Of a DNA stretch of 64,000 nt, positions 14,752-23,211 are shown piece by piece (the first letter of the stretch is position 1; the number at the start of each line of letters is the position of its first letter). Both the position numbers and the translations under genes were made by a program. Below the pieces are notes generated by a model. The model saw nothing but the letters and a program-made list of their open reading frames with translations. It searched no databases and was not told the DNA's origin. The DNA is from Oscillospiraceae bacterium (GTDB lineage Bacteria; Bacillota; Clostridia; Oscillospirales; Acutalibacteraceae), in assembly GCA_029219165.1 (NCBI GenBank), contig JAQXSW010000007.1, positions 1 through 64,000 on the forward strand. Direction: 5' to 3'.

Positions 14752-15039
14752 ATGAAAATAAAAATATTTGCATCAATATTTGCACTTATCTGTGCACTAT
14801 CTTTTACGGCTTGTAGCAGTGGTCCAAACAACCAGGCGGCAACGACAACAACCACAACTGCATTAGTTTCAACAACATCCAGCGGCATCATTGATGACGC
14901 AGGAAATGTTGTAGAAGATGCCGGAGAAGCAATTGATAACGCTGGTGACACAGTCTCTGAAAAAGCCAGAAATGCTATGGACAGAATGAAAGACGATATG
15001 TCAACCACCATCACAAACGCCACAAGAACAAAGCCGTAA
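14752..15039 (+). CDS. small lipoprotein with Asp-Ala-Gly repeats
   Basis: The 95-residue precursor has a signal peptide ending in lipobox FTAC, then a Thr-rich linker and an amphipathic helix built on repeats of the type DDAGNVVEDAGEAIDNAGD. AAAGGAG precedes the ATG. I do not recognise a named family; the repeated heptad-like helix recalls small stress and YtxH-type proteins. Its place after ypeB, before a terminator, suggests shared transcription and perhaps a spore-envelope role, which is inference. Confidence 0.75.
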   Translation: MKIKIFASIFALICALSFTACSSGPNNQAATTTTTTALVSTTSSGIIDDAGNVVEDAGEAIDNAGDTVSEKARNAMDRMKDDMSTTITNATRTKP

Positions 15040-15047
15040 AAGAAAAA

Positions 15048-15079
15048 GGCCAGAAGTTTTCACTTCTGGCCAATTTTAT
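15048..15079. terminator. terminator after the small lipoprotein, convergent with rnfA
   Basis: GGCCAGAAG and CTTCTGGCC pair around a TTTTCA loop, followed by AATTTTATTT on the plus strand and by CTTTTTCTTTT on the minus strand, so it can serve both convergent transcripts. Confidence 0.85.
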
Positions 15080-15084
15080 TTAAC

Positions 15085-15699
15085 TTAGAAGAATAAAGAC
15101 GTTCCGGTTATTCCTGTAAAGGCAAGAGATAAAATTGCTATATACATAAAAAGTGCAGGTGCGCCTTTAAAGCTGCTTGGTATTTCGCGATTTGCCTCAA
15201 GCTTTTTCATGCCTATATGAATAACATATGTTGCCAACACAAACGCAACTCCCGCTCCTATACCCTGTGCAACTGATTCATAGACTGTATATGCAACCTT
15301 TTGATTTATAAAAGGAACGGCAAAAACTATTGTATTAAATGCTGCAACTGAAGTTTGTCTAAAGAGCTTATCTTGTTCCTCCCTGCTCCATGAAGATCCT
15401 GACAAAAGAACTCTTAAAACAAGTGCCGTGACAATATAAAGAACAGTCAAAACAACAGTATAAATGATTAAATTAACTGTCGTTCCGGCAGTTCTAAGCC
15501 CCGGAACTAAAATTACCAATCTGCAAATAAGAGAGGTAAATGTTGAAAAATAAACAATAGTAATTCCAAAAAGGAACAGTTGTTTTGGTCTTGCTGCAGT
15601 ACGAATAGATTCGCTGATTCCGTATCCACCCGTCAAAACAATATTCTGTGTGAATACCACATAGAAGAATGCTGCAAAGAAAGCTGATATTACTGTCAT
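15085..15699 (-). CDS. rnfA: RnfA-family membrane subunit lacking both cluster cysteines
   Basis: RnfA and RnfE form the membrane core of the Rnf ferredoxin:NAD oxidoreductase and share an intramembrane 2Fe-2S cluster. This 204-residue, six-helix protein has the family pattern: FTQNIVL near the N-terminus, GIGAGVAFVLATYVI, then IPSSFKGAPA and a hydrophobic C-terminus. Where canonical RnfA has GLCP the sequence is GISE (Ser 29), and the second ligand region (TNCAVLG) reads IVFAVPF, so both expected cysteines are missing. The only Cys is residue 59. It is therefore a divergent or non-redox relative. Its ATG overlaps the rnfE stop by four bases, with AAGGAGG inside rnfE. Confidence 0.8.
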   Translation of the reverse strand: MTVISAFFAAFFYVVFTQNIVLTGGYGISESIRTAARPKQLFLFGITIVYFSTFTSLICRLVILVPGLRTAGTTVNLIIYTVVLTVLYIVTALVLRVLLSGSSWSREEQDKLFRQTSVAAFNTIVFAVPFINQKVAYTVYESVAQGIGAGVAFVLATYVIHIGMKKLEANREIPSSFKGAPALFMYIAILSLAFTGITGTSLFF

Positions 15700-17171
15700 T
15701 TTTCTTCGCCTCCTTCTTTAGATTCACTGTGATTTGGAAGATCATTAATTATGTCATCAAGTGAAAGAGACATTAATCTCTCAAGTTCTTCAGACTTATA
15801 AACTATCTTTGAGTTTTTCTTTGTGTTTTTATTTGAATCTTTCTTTGAGTCTTTCTTTATTTCCGTTTTCGGCTCTTTAATTTTCTCAGACTTTGAAGAT
15901 TCAACCACATCAGGAGATTCCTTAACAACCTCACTTTTAGACACGCCATTTGATTTTGTCTTACTTGCACAGCTCTTTTTAGGGGATTGATTCTTAGTTG
16001 AAGCTCCTTTTAAAGCGTCTTTCTTTTGTGTATCCTTCTTTGAAGTTCCCTTCTTTGAAGGCTCTCTCTTAGACACGTCCTTATTTGGCGACTCTTTGTT
16101 TGTAGCCCCATCTACATTTTTCTCTTTCTTATCTGCGGCAGAAGGTAAATCTAAGGTGATAAATTCAAACTTTGGCTTTATAGTCTCTTCCGCCTTTTCT
16201 TCAACTTTTTCTTCAACATTTTGAGATTTTGCCTTTGTTGATTTCTTTTTATTAGTTTTCTTATTTTTTGATGTCTGAGTTTTATTTTTTGTTGCTTGAG
16301 TTTTATTTTTCTTTGGAGCCTTTGGCTTTGGTTCAACCACTTCAGGTTGAGCAACTATGTCACTCTCAATTTCTTTTGACGGTAAAATTTCTTCTGAAGA
16401 TGAAACTTCTTCCACACTCTCTGAAGGAATTGAAGGAATTGGGATAATAATCGGCTCAGCCTCAGGCATTGTGTATACGCTTTCCTCTTCAACATCAACG
16501 TCAATAAGCATTGCCTTCATGCTTCTGTGACGCTTTGTTGTAGCACGGGAATTTATTGAAATTTCATCAGCAAATTCCGGATCAAGTTTTCTAAAGTACA
16601 CTCTTAGAAGTGCAGCAAGATACGCTATTATTACAAAGCCACCCATTGGCATTAAAAATGCCGTGGCCGGAGTAATACCAGGTATTTTTACGCCCCAAAT
16701 AGATGCATTTCCAATTACCTCTCTAACCAATCCGACAATAAGAAGTACTATTGAATATGCAAGGCCTGCACAAAGGGCACTTTTTAATGAATCAATTAAT
16801 TTTGAATCCACACTTTCACGTTCACACTGACGAACTATGAGTGGATTAACTGAAAGAAGTGGAAGATATATTCCCATTGCAACCATAGTTTCTGCACTTA
16901 ATTTGCCTAAAATAATCATTGAAGGTACAACAACTATCATTCCAACAAGCATATAAAGACTTGCTCTTACCCATTGTGGAATTTTATTGAACAAAATGGC
17001 TGTCAACGTTTGAGCAACTACAAGTGTTAGTACTGTAACAATTGACATAATTACTGCCGCTTTAAGAGATGTGCAAATTGCAACTACAGGGCAAAGACCA
17101 ATAGTGCCGACAAGAACAGGATTCTTTAACAAAACTTCTTCAAAAAGAAAACCTTTATCTAACTTATTCAT
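15696..17171 (-). CDS. rnfE: RnfE-family membrane subunit with a ~285-residue Lys-rich tail
   Basis: Residues 1-205 are an RnfE/NqrD-type six-helix domain (NPVLVGTIGLCPVVA, then LPLLSVNPLIVRQ). The first cluster-type Cys (27) is kept, but the second ligand, in canonical VNC, is Pro 110, although Cys 116 is nearby. After the last helix comes a long tail absent from ordinary RnfE, which ends near residue 200-230. It has an acidic/Ser segment and then a Lys/Ser/Thr-rich, low-complexity region with SKKDTQKKD-like repeats, presumably cytoplasmic. I chose the ATG at 17171, which overlaps the rnfD stop and has AAGGAGGT upstream; the longer reading from 17204 lies inside rnfD. Operon order is rpe-rnfD-rnfE-rnfA. 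Confidence 0.85.
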   Translation of the reverse strand: MNKLDKGFLFEEVLLKNPVLVGTIGLCPVVAICTSLKAAVIMSIVTVLTLVVAQTLTAILFNKIPQWVRASLYMLVGMIVVVPSMIILGKLSAETMVAMGIYLPLLSVNPLIVRQCERESVDSKLIDSLKSALCAGLAYSIVLLIVGLVREVIGNASIWGVKIPGITPATAFLMPMGGFVIIAYLAALLRVYFRKLDPEFADEISINSRATTKRHRSMKAMLIDVDVEEESVYTMPEAEPIIIPIPSIPSESVEEVSSSEEILPSKEIESDIVAQPEVVEPKPKAPKKNKTQATKNKTQTSKNKKTNKKKSTKAKSQNVEEKVEEKAEETIKPKFEFITLDLPSAADKKEKNVDGATNKESPNKDVSKREPSKKGTSKKDTQKKDALKGASTKNQSPKKSCASKTKSNGVSKSEVVKESPDVVESSKSEKIKEPKTEIKKDSKKDSNKNTKKNSKIVYKSEELERLMSLSLDDIINDLPNHSESKEGGEEK

Positions 17172-18243
17172 TATCCAAAATACCTCCTTCTTTAGAAGTA
17201 TCAATTGGATTATTTGGAAGAGAAGTTCCTTCTCTATTTACATTTGATTTCTTAAGTCTTGGTCTTTTACTTGACTTTGTTTGAGAAATTTTAGCAGCAA
17301 TGCCATCAAACTCGCCTGAAATGGCATTCATAATAAGTACCGCAAAACAAGCGCCATCTTCCAATGCACCGAAATATCTGATAAGCATTGTAAGAACACC
17401 TGCACAAAATCCATAAAGCACCTTTCCAAGTTGCGTTTTTGGAGAAGTGGCCGGATCCGATATGAAAAATACTGCCGAAAACAACAGTGTCCCGGAAGAA
17501 AGTTCCATTAAAAGAGAATATGTTCTACCGGTTAAAATACGAGGGAACAAAACAGCCATTACACAACAAACCGCAATAAAACTAGCTGTTGTCATTGTTC
17601 CCGGATGTTTTCTGATTATCATATAAACAAATGTAGCCAACATAAGCAAAAAGCAAGATGCGCCTATTGGCCCCGGAATTCTACCAACCAATACATCTAA
17701 CACATTTAGAATGTTTGTGCCTATAGACTTAGACTGCATGAGCATTTCCGCAATTGATGTTCCCTGAATAAAACCTTCCGATTTAGAACTTATTTCAAGA
17801 GAACCAATTGAAAGTGAAGGATATGTGAACATTAAATCCTTAAATGAAACACTTATAAATGCTATTCCTGCCGCAGCCGGAACAAATGGTGTTGTATTTG
17901 CATTTCCAAAAGGAAGTTTTGCTACAGCAATAGCAAATACAGCGCCCAATGGCGCAAGCCACAAAGGTGCAGCTGAAGACACGGTAAGAGCAATTGCCAT
18001 ACCCGTAAACACTGCAGATAAATCTGTAATTCTTTCAGGACGACTTCTAAGAAATATCACATACCCTAGAACTTCAGTTATTACCGCAGCCGACACAGAA
18101 AGTACTATAGTCCAAAGTGCTCTAGTGCCGTAAGTGTAAACTGATACAACAGAAACTACGGTTAACATAATAAGCATGTCCACCATAAAAGATCTTACAG
18201 CTTTATTCTGCATATTCAGTTGTTCTGAATTTGCTGTTTTCAT
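17164..18243 (-). CDS. rnfD: RnfD-family membrane subunit
   Basis: RnfD/NqrB is a multi-helix subunit that normally carries riboflavin and a covalently bound FMN on the Thr of an S/T-G-A-T motif. The 359 residues contain many hydrophobic helices and family landmarks: RSRPERITDLSAVFTGMAIALT, AKLPFGNANTTPFVPAAAG and LVGRIPGPIGA. The flavinylation region reads GFIQGTSIAEM, so a Thr is present but the consensus around it is not. A short basic tail (KRPRLKKSN) ends the protein. It starts with AAGGAG upstream, 25 nt after rpe. Canonical operons place rnfG between D and E and flank them with C and B; here D and E overlap and G, C and B are absent. Confidence 0.88.
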   Translation of the reverse strand: MKTANSEQLNMQNKAVRSFMVDMLIMLTVVSVVSVYTYGTRALWTIVLSVSAAVITEVLGYVIFLRSRPERITDLSAVFTGMAIALTVSSAAPLWLAPLGAVFAIAVAKLPFGNANTTPFVPAAAGIAFISVSFKDLMFTYPSLSIGSLEISSKSEGFIQGTSIAEMLMQSKSIGTNILNVLDVLVGRIPGPIGASCFLLMLATFVYMIIRKHPGTMTTASFIAVCCVMAVLFPRILTGRTYSLLMELSSGTLLFSAVFFISDPATSPKTQLGKVLYGFCAGVLTMLIRYFGALEDGACFAVLIMNAISGEFDGIAAKISQTKSSKRPRLKKSNVNREGTSLPNNPIDTSKEGGILDNE

Positions 18244-18268
18244 GTTTTCTCCTTAAACTGTGCGAAAT

Positions 18269-18940
18269 TTATTTGCCAATATATGCCTGTTCAGCTCTTT
18301 CAATAAGAGTGGTTATCATTTCTTTTGCATCCTTTGCTTTAAAAATAGTGCTTCCTGAAACAAAAACATTTGCTCCGGCTGCAGCAGCTTCCGAAATGTT
18401 TATTTCATTTATTCCGCCATCTACTTCAATATCAACAGAAAAATTTTGAGTTTTGCACTCATCATATATTTCACGAACCTTTGGCATCATATCCGCCATA
18501 AATGACTGTCCGCCAAAACCTGGTTCTACTGTCATAACAAGAACCAAATCCACCTTATCCAGATAAGGGAATATTTCACTTGCAGGTGTTTTAGGTTTGA
18601 CACTAATGCCAACCTTACAACCCAACGACCTGATTTTTTGAATTGTGTCCATAGGATTAGAGTCAGACTCAACGTGGAATGTTATGACATCCGCTCCGGC
18701 CTTTGCAAAATCTTCTGCGTATTTAAGTGGGTCGGAAATCATAAGATGAACATCCGCAACGCCTTTAATGTTTTTTCTCAATGATTTTAACACCGGGGCT
18801 CCTATTGTGATGTTTGGGACAAAATGTCCATCCATAACATCATAATGAATCCAGGTTGCACCGGCGTCTTCCATTCTTTCAACTTCATTACCCATTATTG
18901 AATAGTCACATGACAGAATAGATGGTGAAATAGCAATCAT
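18269..18940 (-). CDS. rpe: ribulose-phosphate 3-epimerase
   Basis: Rpe interconverts ribulose-5-phosphate and xylulose-5-phosphate in the pentose phosphate pathway. The 223-residue TIM barrel has the full set of motifs: ISPSILSCDY, IHYDVMDGHFVPNITIG with metal-binding His and Asp, VHLMISDP, VMTVEPGFGGQSF and the metal-binding Asp in IEVDGGI. The phosphate-binding end is GANVFVSGSTIF. AGGAG precedes the ATG by 8 nt. It heads the transcript that continues into the three Rnf-type genes with a 25-nt gap, an association I cannot explain metabolically. Confidence 0.96.
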   Translation of the reverse strand: MIAISPSILSCDYSIMGNEVERMEDAGATWIHYDVMDGHFVPNITIGAPVLKSLRKNIKGVADVHLMISDPLKYAEDFAKAGADVITFHVESDSNPMDTIQKIRSLGCKVGISVKPKTPASEIFPYLDKVDLVLVMTVEPGFGGQSFMADMMPKVREIYDECKTQNFSVDIEVDGGINEINISEAAAAGANVFVSGSTIFKAKDAKEMITTLIERAEQAYIGK

Positions 18941-19005
18941 ACACGCACTCCTATATTATAATCATCTAAAAAGTATATCATAAAATGTCAAGAATTCCAA
19001 GATAC

Positions 19006-19046
19006 AAAAAAAGAGCCATCCGTATTCAATAGAATACAGATGGCTT
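19006..19046 (-). terminator. terminator of the 43-residue membrane protein gene
   Basis: On the minus strand AGCCATCTGTATTC pairs with GAATACGGATGGCT (one G-T) around a 4-nt loop and is followed by CTTTTTTTG. It separates the small gene from rpe. Confidence 0.9.
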
Positions 19047-19070
19047 AACTTTATTAAATTGTATCAATTT

Positions 19071-19202
19071 TTAGATGAAAAGCATTGTAGCAGGGGTAAC
19101 ATCATTAAATAGAACTGCAACAACTGCTGTTACAACAAACATACCACCAACGATTGCCTTTGATAATAATCCTTCTCTATTGTTGTTGATATAATTTTTC
19201 AT
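19071..19202 (-). CDS. 43-residue single-pass membrane protein
   Basis: The frame starts at an ATG with GAAGGGGGT upstream and encodes 43 residues. They are a polar, Asn/Lys/Arg-rich N-terminus (MKNYINNNREGLLSKAIV), then one hydrophobic helix and a short tail ending LFI. It has its own ribosome site, an AT-rich upstream region with TATAAT-like sequence and a strong terminator, so it is probably a real monocistronic small gene. I do not recognise a family. Membrane insertion is the only property I can predict. Confidence 0.65.
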   Translation of the reverse strand: MKNYINNNREGLLSKAIVGGMFVVTAVVAVLFNDVTPATMLFI

Positions 19203-19326
19203 ATTTCTACCCCCTTCGTATACACATATTATATGCAAAGGGAGGATCAAATAAAACAAACATCCGATTACGAATTACTACAAACCGTTTACGAAGAACA
19301 CGACATTTATTACAAAGTGTAATAAA

Positions 19327-20544
19327 TCAAGCTTCGCCCTCTTTTTTCTCAAGTGTATTTTCTTTTACTGCCTCAAAAGACGAATCATTTGTATGATTAA
19401 ACAGATGAATTACACCTTCAGAATCAAGAACCTTCAAACAGTAAAGTGCAATTGTAAATGCAAACATTCCTATAACACCAAATGTTTTAAGCCCAATGTA
19501 CATTACAGAAATTGTAAGTGCTGGAGGAAGACTCATTTGACCAGCAACAAGTTTTGGCTCAATAATCTGCCTAATAACGGTAATTACGAAGTAAAGAATT
19601 ATAAGTGCTATGCCAAGTGGGATGTTTCCTGTAAACATAGAAACAATTGCCCAAGGCCAAAGAATTGCACCCATTCCCAAGATAGGTAGAATATCAAATA
19701 CAGCAGAAAAAATTGCTATGGCTACAATATAATTACTGCTGAAGATTCCCAATGCTTTAAAAATAGAAAGACCAATGAGCATTTCAACACAAGTGCAGCA
19801 CATAATTAGTAAATATGCCTTCAATAATTTCCAAACAGAAGTCATTAAAACTCTCTTTGTTGTAGAAATAATATTGTTCGGACCACCAGGCAGATTATCT
19901 CTGATTGCCTTTGCAAGAATATCATATTCTGCTGTCATAAAACATGATGTAATAACACAGATAATAATTGCAACCATAATTGAAGGTATTTGCTTTGCAG
20001 TATTTATTACATCCGGTATCCGGTTGCTGATAAATGATCCAACATCAAATTCTGAAATTCCAAATTTATAAACACCTGAAGCCGCATCCGCAGCCATAGC
20101 ATTTTCAAGATTTTCCAATGTTGTATTAATTGTTGGTAAAAGACTTGATTTAATAAAGTTAGGCAACACTTCAACTATTGAATACACCTGCGCCTCAATC
20201 CAATTGTAATCCATAAGTTTAAGGCGTATATAATCCACAAATCCGGTAAGTTCAGTTATTAAGCGGCTTCCAACAAGAGCAACAATTGCTGCAACAACGC
20301 CAATCACAACAAAAACCATAATAACTGATACAATCCCCTTAGGAATTTTAGTCTTCTTTGTTATTAAATTTACCGGTTTCTGTAAAACGATTGCCAAAAA
20401 ACTTGCTATAAAAAGTGGCAAAAGCGGTTGAAATGCATATCTAAGAAATAGACAAAAAAGAATTACAATTAGAGTGTAATAAGCAAAATTTATCAAAAAT
20501 TTTCGTCTTTTATTAAGGATTTCAACTTCATTTATACTGTTCAT
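19327..20544 (-). CDS. AI-2E family transporter (PerM/YhhT-type permease)
   Basis: A polytopic membrane protein of 405 residues belonging to the AI-2 exporter/UPF0118 family, whose members are linked to export of signalling molecules or Na+(Li+)/H+ antiport. It has an N-terminal pair of helices (LIVILFCLFLRYAFQPLLPLF), a central soluble-looking region, and the typical C-terminal half with GMGAILWPWAIVSMFTGN and IIEPKLVAGQMSLPP followed by GLKTFGVIGMFAF. I place the start at 20544, where AGGTG is well spaced, rather than the GTG three codons earlier. It is divergent from hom and appears monocistronic. The substrate cannot be read from sequence. Confidence 0.88.
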   Translation of the reverse strand: MNSINEVEILNKRRKFLINFAYYTLIVILFCLFLRYAFQPLLPLFIASFLAIVLQKPVNLITKKTKIPKGIVSVIMVFVVIGVVAAIVALVGSRLITELTGFVDYIRLKLMDYNWIEAQVYSIVEVLPNFIKSSLLPTINTTLENLENAMAADAASGVYKFGISEFDVGSFISNRIPDVINTAKQIPSIMVAIIICVITSCFMTAEYDILAKAIRDNLPGGPNNIISTTKRVLMTSVWKLLKAYLLIMCCTCVEMLIGLSIFKALGIFSSNYIVAIAIFSAVFDILPILGMGAILWPWAIVSMFTGNIPLGIALIILYFVITVIRQIIEPKLVAGQMSLPPALTISVMYIGLKTFGVIGMFAFTIALYCLKVLDSEGVIHLFNHTNDSSFEAVKENTLEKKEGEA

Positions 20545-20560
20545 TTTAATCACCTTTTAA

Positions 20561-20589
20561 ATTTTAAAACAAAGATTTATAAAAAACAA
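20561..20589 (-). promoter_or_regulatory. probable promoter of the AI-2E transporter gene
   Basis: The minus strand has TTGTTT (20584-20589), a 17-nt spacer and TAAAAT (20561-20566), but it lies only about 17 nt before the start codon, so the leader would be very short. AT-rich surroundings make this uncertain. Confidence 0.35.
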
Positions 20590-20695
20590 CATCAAAAGAG
20601 TTACGAAAAAGTTTAAATTTAGACAATTTATATATTTAATATACACTTAATTTATGTTATTATATTTGGCAAAGATTTTCACAGGAGTGATAAAC

Positions 20696-21934
20696 ATGAA
20701 CATTGCAGTCATGGGTTATGGCACGGTTGGTTCCGGTGTTGTTGAAATTATAAACAAACGAGGAACTAAAATTGTCGGTAAAAGTTCCCCTTGTGAGCTT
20801 TCTGTAAAATATATTTTAGATCTTAGAGATTTCCCGGGAGATCCAAACGCAGGCAAGTTCACAAAAGACTTTAACAAAATATTGAATGATGAAAGTATAA
20901 AAGTTGTTGTTGAAACAATGGGTGGGGTGAATCCCGCATTCGACTTCACGTCATCTGCATTAAAGGCCGGAAAGCACGTTGTAACATCAAACAAGGAATT
21001 AGTTGCTGAAAAAGGCCTAGAACTTTTATCTATTGCAAAAGAAAACAACGTAAACTTTTTGTTTGAAGCAAGTGTTGGAGGAGGCATTCCGATTATCCGA
21101 CCTCTTTCAGTTTGCCTTGCCGCAAACGAAGTTAAATCTATAAATGGTATTCTTAACGGAACCACAAACTTTATTCTTACAAAAATGATTTCTGACAACA
21201 TGTCATTTGAAGCTGCTCTAAAAATCGCCCAAGAAAATGGCTATGCAGAAAAAGATCCAACTGCAGATGTTGAAGGTCATGATGCTTGTAGGAAGATATG
21301 TATATTGGCCGCCCTTGGTTTTGGTAACCATGTTTATCCAAAAAACGTACACTGTGAAGGGATTACAAAAATCATGCTTGAAGATGTTGCTTATGCTTCA
21401 AGTTATGACTCAGTAATAAAGCTCATTGGAACCGCAGAAAAACTTGAAGACGGAAAACTTTACATTATTGTTAGTCCTGCAGTTGTAAAACTTTCAAGTC
21501 AATTGTCCAGTGTAAACGATGTATTCAATGCTGTACTTGTTGACGGAGATGAAGTTGGAGAGGTTGTTTTTTACGGAAAAGGGGCCGGAAAACTTCCAAC
21601 AGCCAGTGCTGTTGTTGCTGATGTTATTGACTGTGCAAACCACCAAGACACACGTAGACTCATTGGTTGGGAAAATGAAAATCCGGACATTATAGCAGAT
21701 TACAAGACTATACCAAATCAATACTACATTAGACTTATGGTTGAAGATTACACTGCTGTTCTTCCAAAACTAAAAAATTTATTTGGCAACATTCACCTAC
21801 TTGCCAGAAGTGGTGCAGGAACACATGAAATTGCATTTATAACTGAAAAATTCACTGAAACCGATATTAGAAATAAACTGTCTACTCTTAAAGGCTCCGA
21901 CCTTAAATCGCTTATTAGAGTGGCAAATTGCTAA
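20696..21934 (+). CDS. hom: homoserine dehydrogenase
   Basis: Hom reduces aspartate-semialdehyde to homoserine, the branch toward threonine and methionine. The 412 residues start at the ATG behind AGGAGTG. The Rossmann motif is MGYGTVGSGV, then come the catalytic-domain signatures VTSNKELVAEKG, GGGIPIIRPL and GILNGTTNFILTKM. The acid-base Asp/Lys region follows, with AEKDPTADVEGHDACRK. A C-terminal ACT domain (about 345-410, YYIRLMVEDYTAVLPKL) implies feedback control, typically by threonine. lysC follows after 10 nt, so the first and third steps of the aspartate pathway are co-expressed; asd is not in the window. Confidence 0.96.
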   Translation: MNIAVMGYGTVGSGVVEIINKRGTKIVGKSSPCELSVKYILDLRDFPGDPNAGKFTKDFNKILNDESIKVVVETMGGVNPAFDFTSSALKAGKHVVTSNKELVAEKGLELLSIAKENNVNFLFEASVGGGIPIIRPLSVCLAANEVKSINGILNGTTNFILTKMISDNMSFEAALKIAQENGYAEKDPTADVEGHDACRKICILAALGFGNHVYPKNVHCEGITKIMLEDVAYASSYDSVIKLIGTAEKLEDGKLYIIVSPAVVKLSSQLSSVNDVFNAVLVDGDEVGEVVFYGKGAGKLPTASAVVADVIDCANHQDTRRLIGWENENPDIIADYKTIPNQYYIRLMVEDYTAVLPKLKNLFGNIHLLARSGAGTHEIAFITEKFTETDIRNKLSTLKGSDLKSLIRVANC

Positions 21935-21944
21935 GGAGGAAAAC

Positions 21945-23156
21945 ATGGCACTTATAGTACAAAAATTTGGTGGCTCTTCAGTAGCTAACGCCGAACGCGT
22001 AATGAACGTTGCCTCCATAGTAGCAGATACATACAACGCAGGTAATTCGGTAGTTGTTGTAGTTTCTGCCCAAGGTGACACAACAGATGACCTTTTGGAC
22101 AAGGCGAATGAAATAAACCCAAAACATTCAAAAAGAGAACTTGATATGCTCCTCTCAGCAGGTGAACAAATTTCAATAGCTCTTCTTGCAATGGCTCTTG
22201 AAAAACTTGGTTGCCCCGTAATATCTCTTCTCGGCTGGCAAGCAGGGTTCAACACAAACAAAAATTATACCACTGCCAGAATTAAAAAAATTGACACAGA
22301 ACGCGTTTCATCGGAACTCGACAATAAAAAAATTGTTGTTGTAGCCGGTTTCCAAGGTATCAATAAGTATGACGATATAACAACACTTGGTAGAGGTGGT
22401 TCTGACACATCAGCAGTAGCGCTTGCTGCCGCTCTTCACGCAGATAAATGTCAAATTTTCACAGACGTTGAAGGTGTTTATACAACAGATCCAAGAAAAG
22501 TTCCAAACGCAAAAAAACTCCAGGAAATAACCTATGATGAAATGCTTGAACTTGCAACACTTGGAGCACAGGTTTTAAACAATCGTTCAGTTGAAATGGC
22601 TAAAAAATACCACGTGGAATTAGAAGTACTTTCCAGTCTCAAAAGAGTACCTGGAACAATCGTTAAGGAGGCTACCACTTTGGAAAAAATGTTAATTAGA
22701 GGCGTAACAAAGGACTCTCATGTTGCTCGCGTATCAGTAATTGCTCTTCCGGATACACCGGGTATTGCTTTTAAACTGTTCTCAAAACTTGCAGCTAAGA
22801 ATATAAATGTAGATATCATTCTCCAATCAGTTGGTCGCGACGGAACAAAAGATATAACCTTTACTGTAGATAAAGACAATGCTGAGCATGCAAAGAGTGC
22901 TGTTCTTGAAGCATTTCCTAATATGACAGATGAAAATTTCGTAATAGACTCAGATATTGCAAAGATTTCTGTTGTAGGTGCAGGAATGGAAACACATCCG
23001 GGCACTGCATCGCAAATGTTTGAAGCTCTATTTGAGGCAGGCATTAACATTCAAATGATTTCTACAAGTGAAATAAAAATCTCCGTACTTGTAGATGCTA
23101 AAGACGCAGATAAGGCTGTACACGCTGTTCACAACGAGTTCTTCTCAGAAGACTAA
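21945..23156 (+). CDS. lysC: aspartate kinase
   Basis: Aspartokinase phosphorylates aspartate in the first step toward lysine, threonine and methionine. The 403 residues begin with the nucleotide-binding IVQKFGGSSVANAERV and include GRGGSDTSAVALAAAL and the aspartate-site region DVEGVYTTDPR. Two ACT domains follow (about 265-403, with IALPDTPGIAFKLFSKLA and VVGAGMETHPGTASQMFEAL), the form inhibited by lysine and/or threonine. AAGGAGG precedes the start. No lysine riboswitch or attenuator is visible upstream of the operon, so control is probably allosteric. Confidence 0.97.
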   Translation: MALIVQKFGGSSVANAERVMNVASIVADTYNAGNSVVVVVSAQGDTTDDLLDKANEINPKHSKRELDMLLSAGEQISIALLAMALEKLGCPVISLLGWQAGFNTNKNYTTARIKKIDTERVSSELDNKKIVVVAGFQGINKYDDITTLGRGGSDTSAVALAAALHADKCQIFTDVEGVYTTDPRKVPNAKKLQEITYDEMLELATLGAQVLNNRSVEMAKKYHVELEVLSSLKRVPGTIVKEATTLEKMLIRGVTKDSHVARVSVIALPDTPGIAFKLFSKLAAKNINVDIILQSVGRDGTKDITFTVDKDNAEHAKSAVLEAFPNMTDENFVIDSDIAKISVVGAGMETHPGTASQMFEALFEAGINIQMISTSEIKISVLVDAKDADKAVHAVHNEFFSED

Positions 23157-23174
23157 TAATTCTAATATAAAACA

Positions 23175-23211
23175 ATCCCCCTTCAAAGAATCCTTTGAAG
23201 GGGGATATTTT
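23175..23211. terminator. terminator between lysC and argS
   Basis: ATCCCCCTTCAAAG and CTTTGAAGGGGGAT form a perfect 14-bp stem around AATC... loop bases, followed by ATTTTTT on the plus strand. It also ends the convergent argS transcript. Confidence 0.92.
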
